A DNA stretch of 25,607 bases from an uncultured Synergistales bacterium (GTDB lineage: Bacteria; Synergistota; Synergistia; Synergistales; Aminobacteriaceae), in assembly GCA_905234205.1 (NCBI GenBank), contig CAJOGG010000002.1:1-25607 (forward strand). Direction: 5' to 3'. The notes under the pieces were generated by a model. The model searched no databases. It saw only the letters and a program-made list of their open reading frames with translations, and was not told the origin of the DNA. This document shows positions 24,170 through 25,607 of this stretch, piece by piece (within the stretch, counting starts at the first letter, position 1; the number at the start of each line of letters is the position of its first letter). Both the position numbers and the translations under genes were made by a program.

Positions 24170-25582
24170 TTACTCAAGTTCAGGTAAAACTGTCTCGTAT
24201 TCACTCTCATAAGCATGAGCCTTGGCCGTCTTCTTCTTGATCTTGGCAACTTCATTAGCTGCTTGGTTGATTAATTCAACCGTCCCTGCTCCTCCAACAC
24301 AACCACCCGGGCACGCCATACCCTCAAGCAAATAGCCGTTATACTTTCCTGCCTTAGCAAGTTGTAACATCTTTCTGCAATTGTCGAGGCCTTCAGCGTG
24401 TTCAACTTTGACTTCAATATCAGGGTGAGTGTGTTTGATGCAGTTCACGACAGCCGACGCAACTCCGCCACTTACAGCAAAGCCCCTTCCGTCAGCACTA
24501 GCATTGTTTGGAACTGGAATCTCTTCAAGCGACGTAAAATCAACTTCCTTGGCCGAGAACATTCCCAACACTTCTTCAAACGTCAACACGAAATCAACAT
24601 CGCTCCTAATAGATTTGCGGCTTGCCTCAAGTTTTTTCGCTGCACACGGACCAATAAACGCTACTTTACATTCAGGGTGTTCCTTCTTGATTAAGCGTCC
24701 CGTCAAAACCATAGGAGTTAGAGCCATACTGATACACTCTGCATATTGCGGAAATTCTTTCTTGGCCATAACGCTCCACGCCGGGCAACACGACGTACCC
24801 ATAAACGGTAATTTCTCAGGGACCTCCTTCAGGAAGTCTTCAGCCTCTTGCAGGGTACACAGGTCAGCACCTATAGCAACTTCTACGACATCAGCAAAGC
24901 CAACTTTTCTGAATGCAGCACGCATTTTTTCCGGGGTCAAGTCCTTGCCGAACTGTCCAGCAACTGCCGGAGCTATAGCAGCATAAACGGGAGTATCACT
25001 CTTGATTGCCTGAATACACTGGAAAATTTGAGCCTTATCCGCAATCGCACCGAACGGACAATTAGCCAAGCACATTCCACAGCTCACGCACTTCTCTTGA
25101 TCAATTTCAGCACGGCCGTATTCGTCGCTCTTAATGGCTTTCATTCCGCAAGCTTTTGCGCAGGGACGTTCCATTCTCAAAATTACTCCGTACTGGCACA
25201 CGGTCATACAACGCCCACACTTCACGCATTTAGTCGAGTCTATGTGGCCTTTACCGTTCTCAAAATATATAGCGTCTTTCGGACAAACTTGACTGCATGG
25301 ACGAGCTAAACACCCCTGGCACTGGTCAGTAATCGTAACTTTGTTATCGGGGCATGAATGACAAGCGAACTTTATGATGTTGATGAGTGGAGGCTGATAA
25401 TATTTCTCAGGGTGAACGCATTCTTCTGCCCCCCTTGAGACTGGCGCATGTTCAGCGGCTGAACGTAACGGCAACCCCATAGCAAGACGCATACGTTCTC
25501 TGACTATTGCACGCTCAAGAAATACGCTGTCCCTATAATGCGAGACTTCACCAGGAATTATTCTGTACGGTATCAGTTCCAT
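24170..25582 (-). CDS. [FeFe]-hydrogenase-like iron-sulfur protein (probable group B)
   Basis: A 470-residue cytoplasmic protein with several [4Fe-4S] motifs and an H-cluster domain. Cys sets are at 88/91/96/100, 119/122/125/129 and 165/168/171/175, with extra Cys at 74/77 and 141/145. The H-cluster loops are L1 TSCCPAW (Cys265 the proton-relay position, Cys266 a ligand), L2 GPCAAKKLEA (Cys313) and L3 MACPGGCVGGAG (Cys424, Cys428). All four H-cluster cysteines are present. Compared with classic HydA (TSCCPGW, MPCxxKxxE), Ala replaces Gly in L1 and Gly replaces Met in L2, as I recall for the less studied group B enzymes. It probably makes or uses hydrogen with ferredoxin. Start is ATG 25582 with AGGAG about 11 bases upstream; the window ends 25 bases later. 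Confidence 0.85.
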   Translation of the reverse strand: MELIPYRIIPGEVSHYRDSVFLERAIVRERMRLAMGLPLRSAAEHAPVSRGAEECVHPEKYYQPPLINIIKFACHSCPDNKVTITDQCQGCLARPCSQVCPKDAIYFENGKGHIDSTKCVKCGRCMTVCQYGVILRMERPCAKACGMKAIKSDEYGRAEIDQEKCVSCGMCLANCPFGAIADKAQIFQCIQAIKSDTPVYAAIAPAVAGQFGKDLTPEKMRAAFRKVGFADVVEVAIGADLCTLQEAEDFLKEVPEKLPFMGTSCCPAWSVMAKKEFPQYAECISMALTPMVLTGRLIKKEHPECKVAFIGPCAAKKLEASRKSIRSDVDFVLTFEEVLGMFSAKEVDFTSLEEIPVPNNASADGRGFAVSGGVASAVVNCIKHTHPDIEVKVEHAEGLDNCRKMLQLAKAGKYNGYLLEGMACPGGCVGGAGTVELINQAANEVAKIKKKTAKAHAYESEYETVLPELE

Positions 25583-25607
25583 CTCTGATAGATCTCCTGG
25601 CTTGTAG

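Noticed and set aside
24398..25309. Three overlapping plus-strand open frames opposite the hydrogenase-like gene
   Set aside because: The minus-strand protein has complete metal-binding motifs throughout this stretch. The plus frames overlap each other and resemble nothing.

Overview
The window looks like chromosomal DNA from an anaerobic bacterium with a two-membrane envelope. It is AT-leaning by eye, densely coding, uses varied start codons (ATG, GTG, TTG and apparently ATT) and has clear AGGAGG-type ribosome binding sites. An [FeFe]-hydrogenase-like protein points to anaerobic life. A membrane-anchored SurA/PpiD-like protein and a lipoprotein suggest a diderm envelope. My tentative guess is a gut or rumen Synergistota member, but this rests on gene content only; a diderm Firmicute is possible.

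Region 1 (about 80-7755, + strand) is an eight-gene sugar-uptake operon. It begins with a near-consensus promoter overlapped by an inverted repeat and ends in an intrinsic terminator. It encodes a PfkB sugar kinase, an AlsE/Rpe-type 3-epimerase, an HxlB-type SIS isomerase, a DUF4432 mutarotase-like protein, a cupin D-lyxose isomerase, and an RbsACB-type ABC importer whose binding-protein gene comes last behind a small intergenic hairpin. The set reads as: import, anomer conversion, aldose-ketose isomerisation, phosphorylation, then epimerisation or isomerisation into central pentose/hexose phosphates. The true substrate (lyxose, mannose, allulose, allose or another rare sugar) cannot be read from the sequence.

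Region 2 (7806-15474, + strand) holds DNA polymerase I, a SurA/PpiD-like membrane protein with a 300-residue acidic tail, and the large subunit of carbamoyl-phosphate synthase, followed by a terminator. The polymerase gene apparently starts at ATT. Its protein has a very short exonuclease remnant and two departures from the usual active-site region. Region 3 (15572-18034, + strand) is a sodium:solute symporter directly followed by a metal-dependent amidohydrolase, ending in a terminator whose stem includes the last codons and stop of the amidohydrolase.

Region 4 (18042-25582, all - strand) converges on region 3. Read in its own direction it gives an [FeFe]-hydrogenase-like protein, TyrS and a short glycosyltransferase-like protein. 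A promoter then precedes an aminotransferase, MnmA and a lipoprotein made of three copies of one domain. I saw no tRNA, rRNA, CRISPR array, insertion sequence or prophage gene. No stretch without a gene is longer than about 165 bases.
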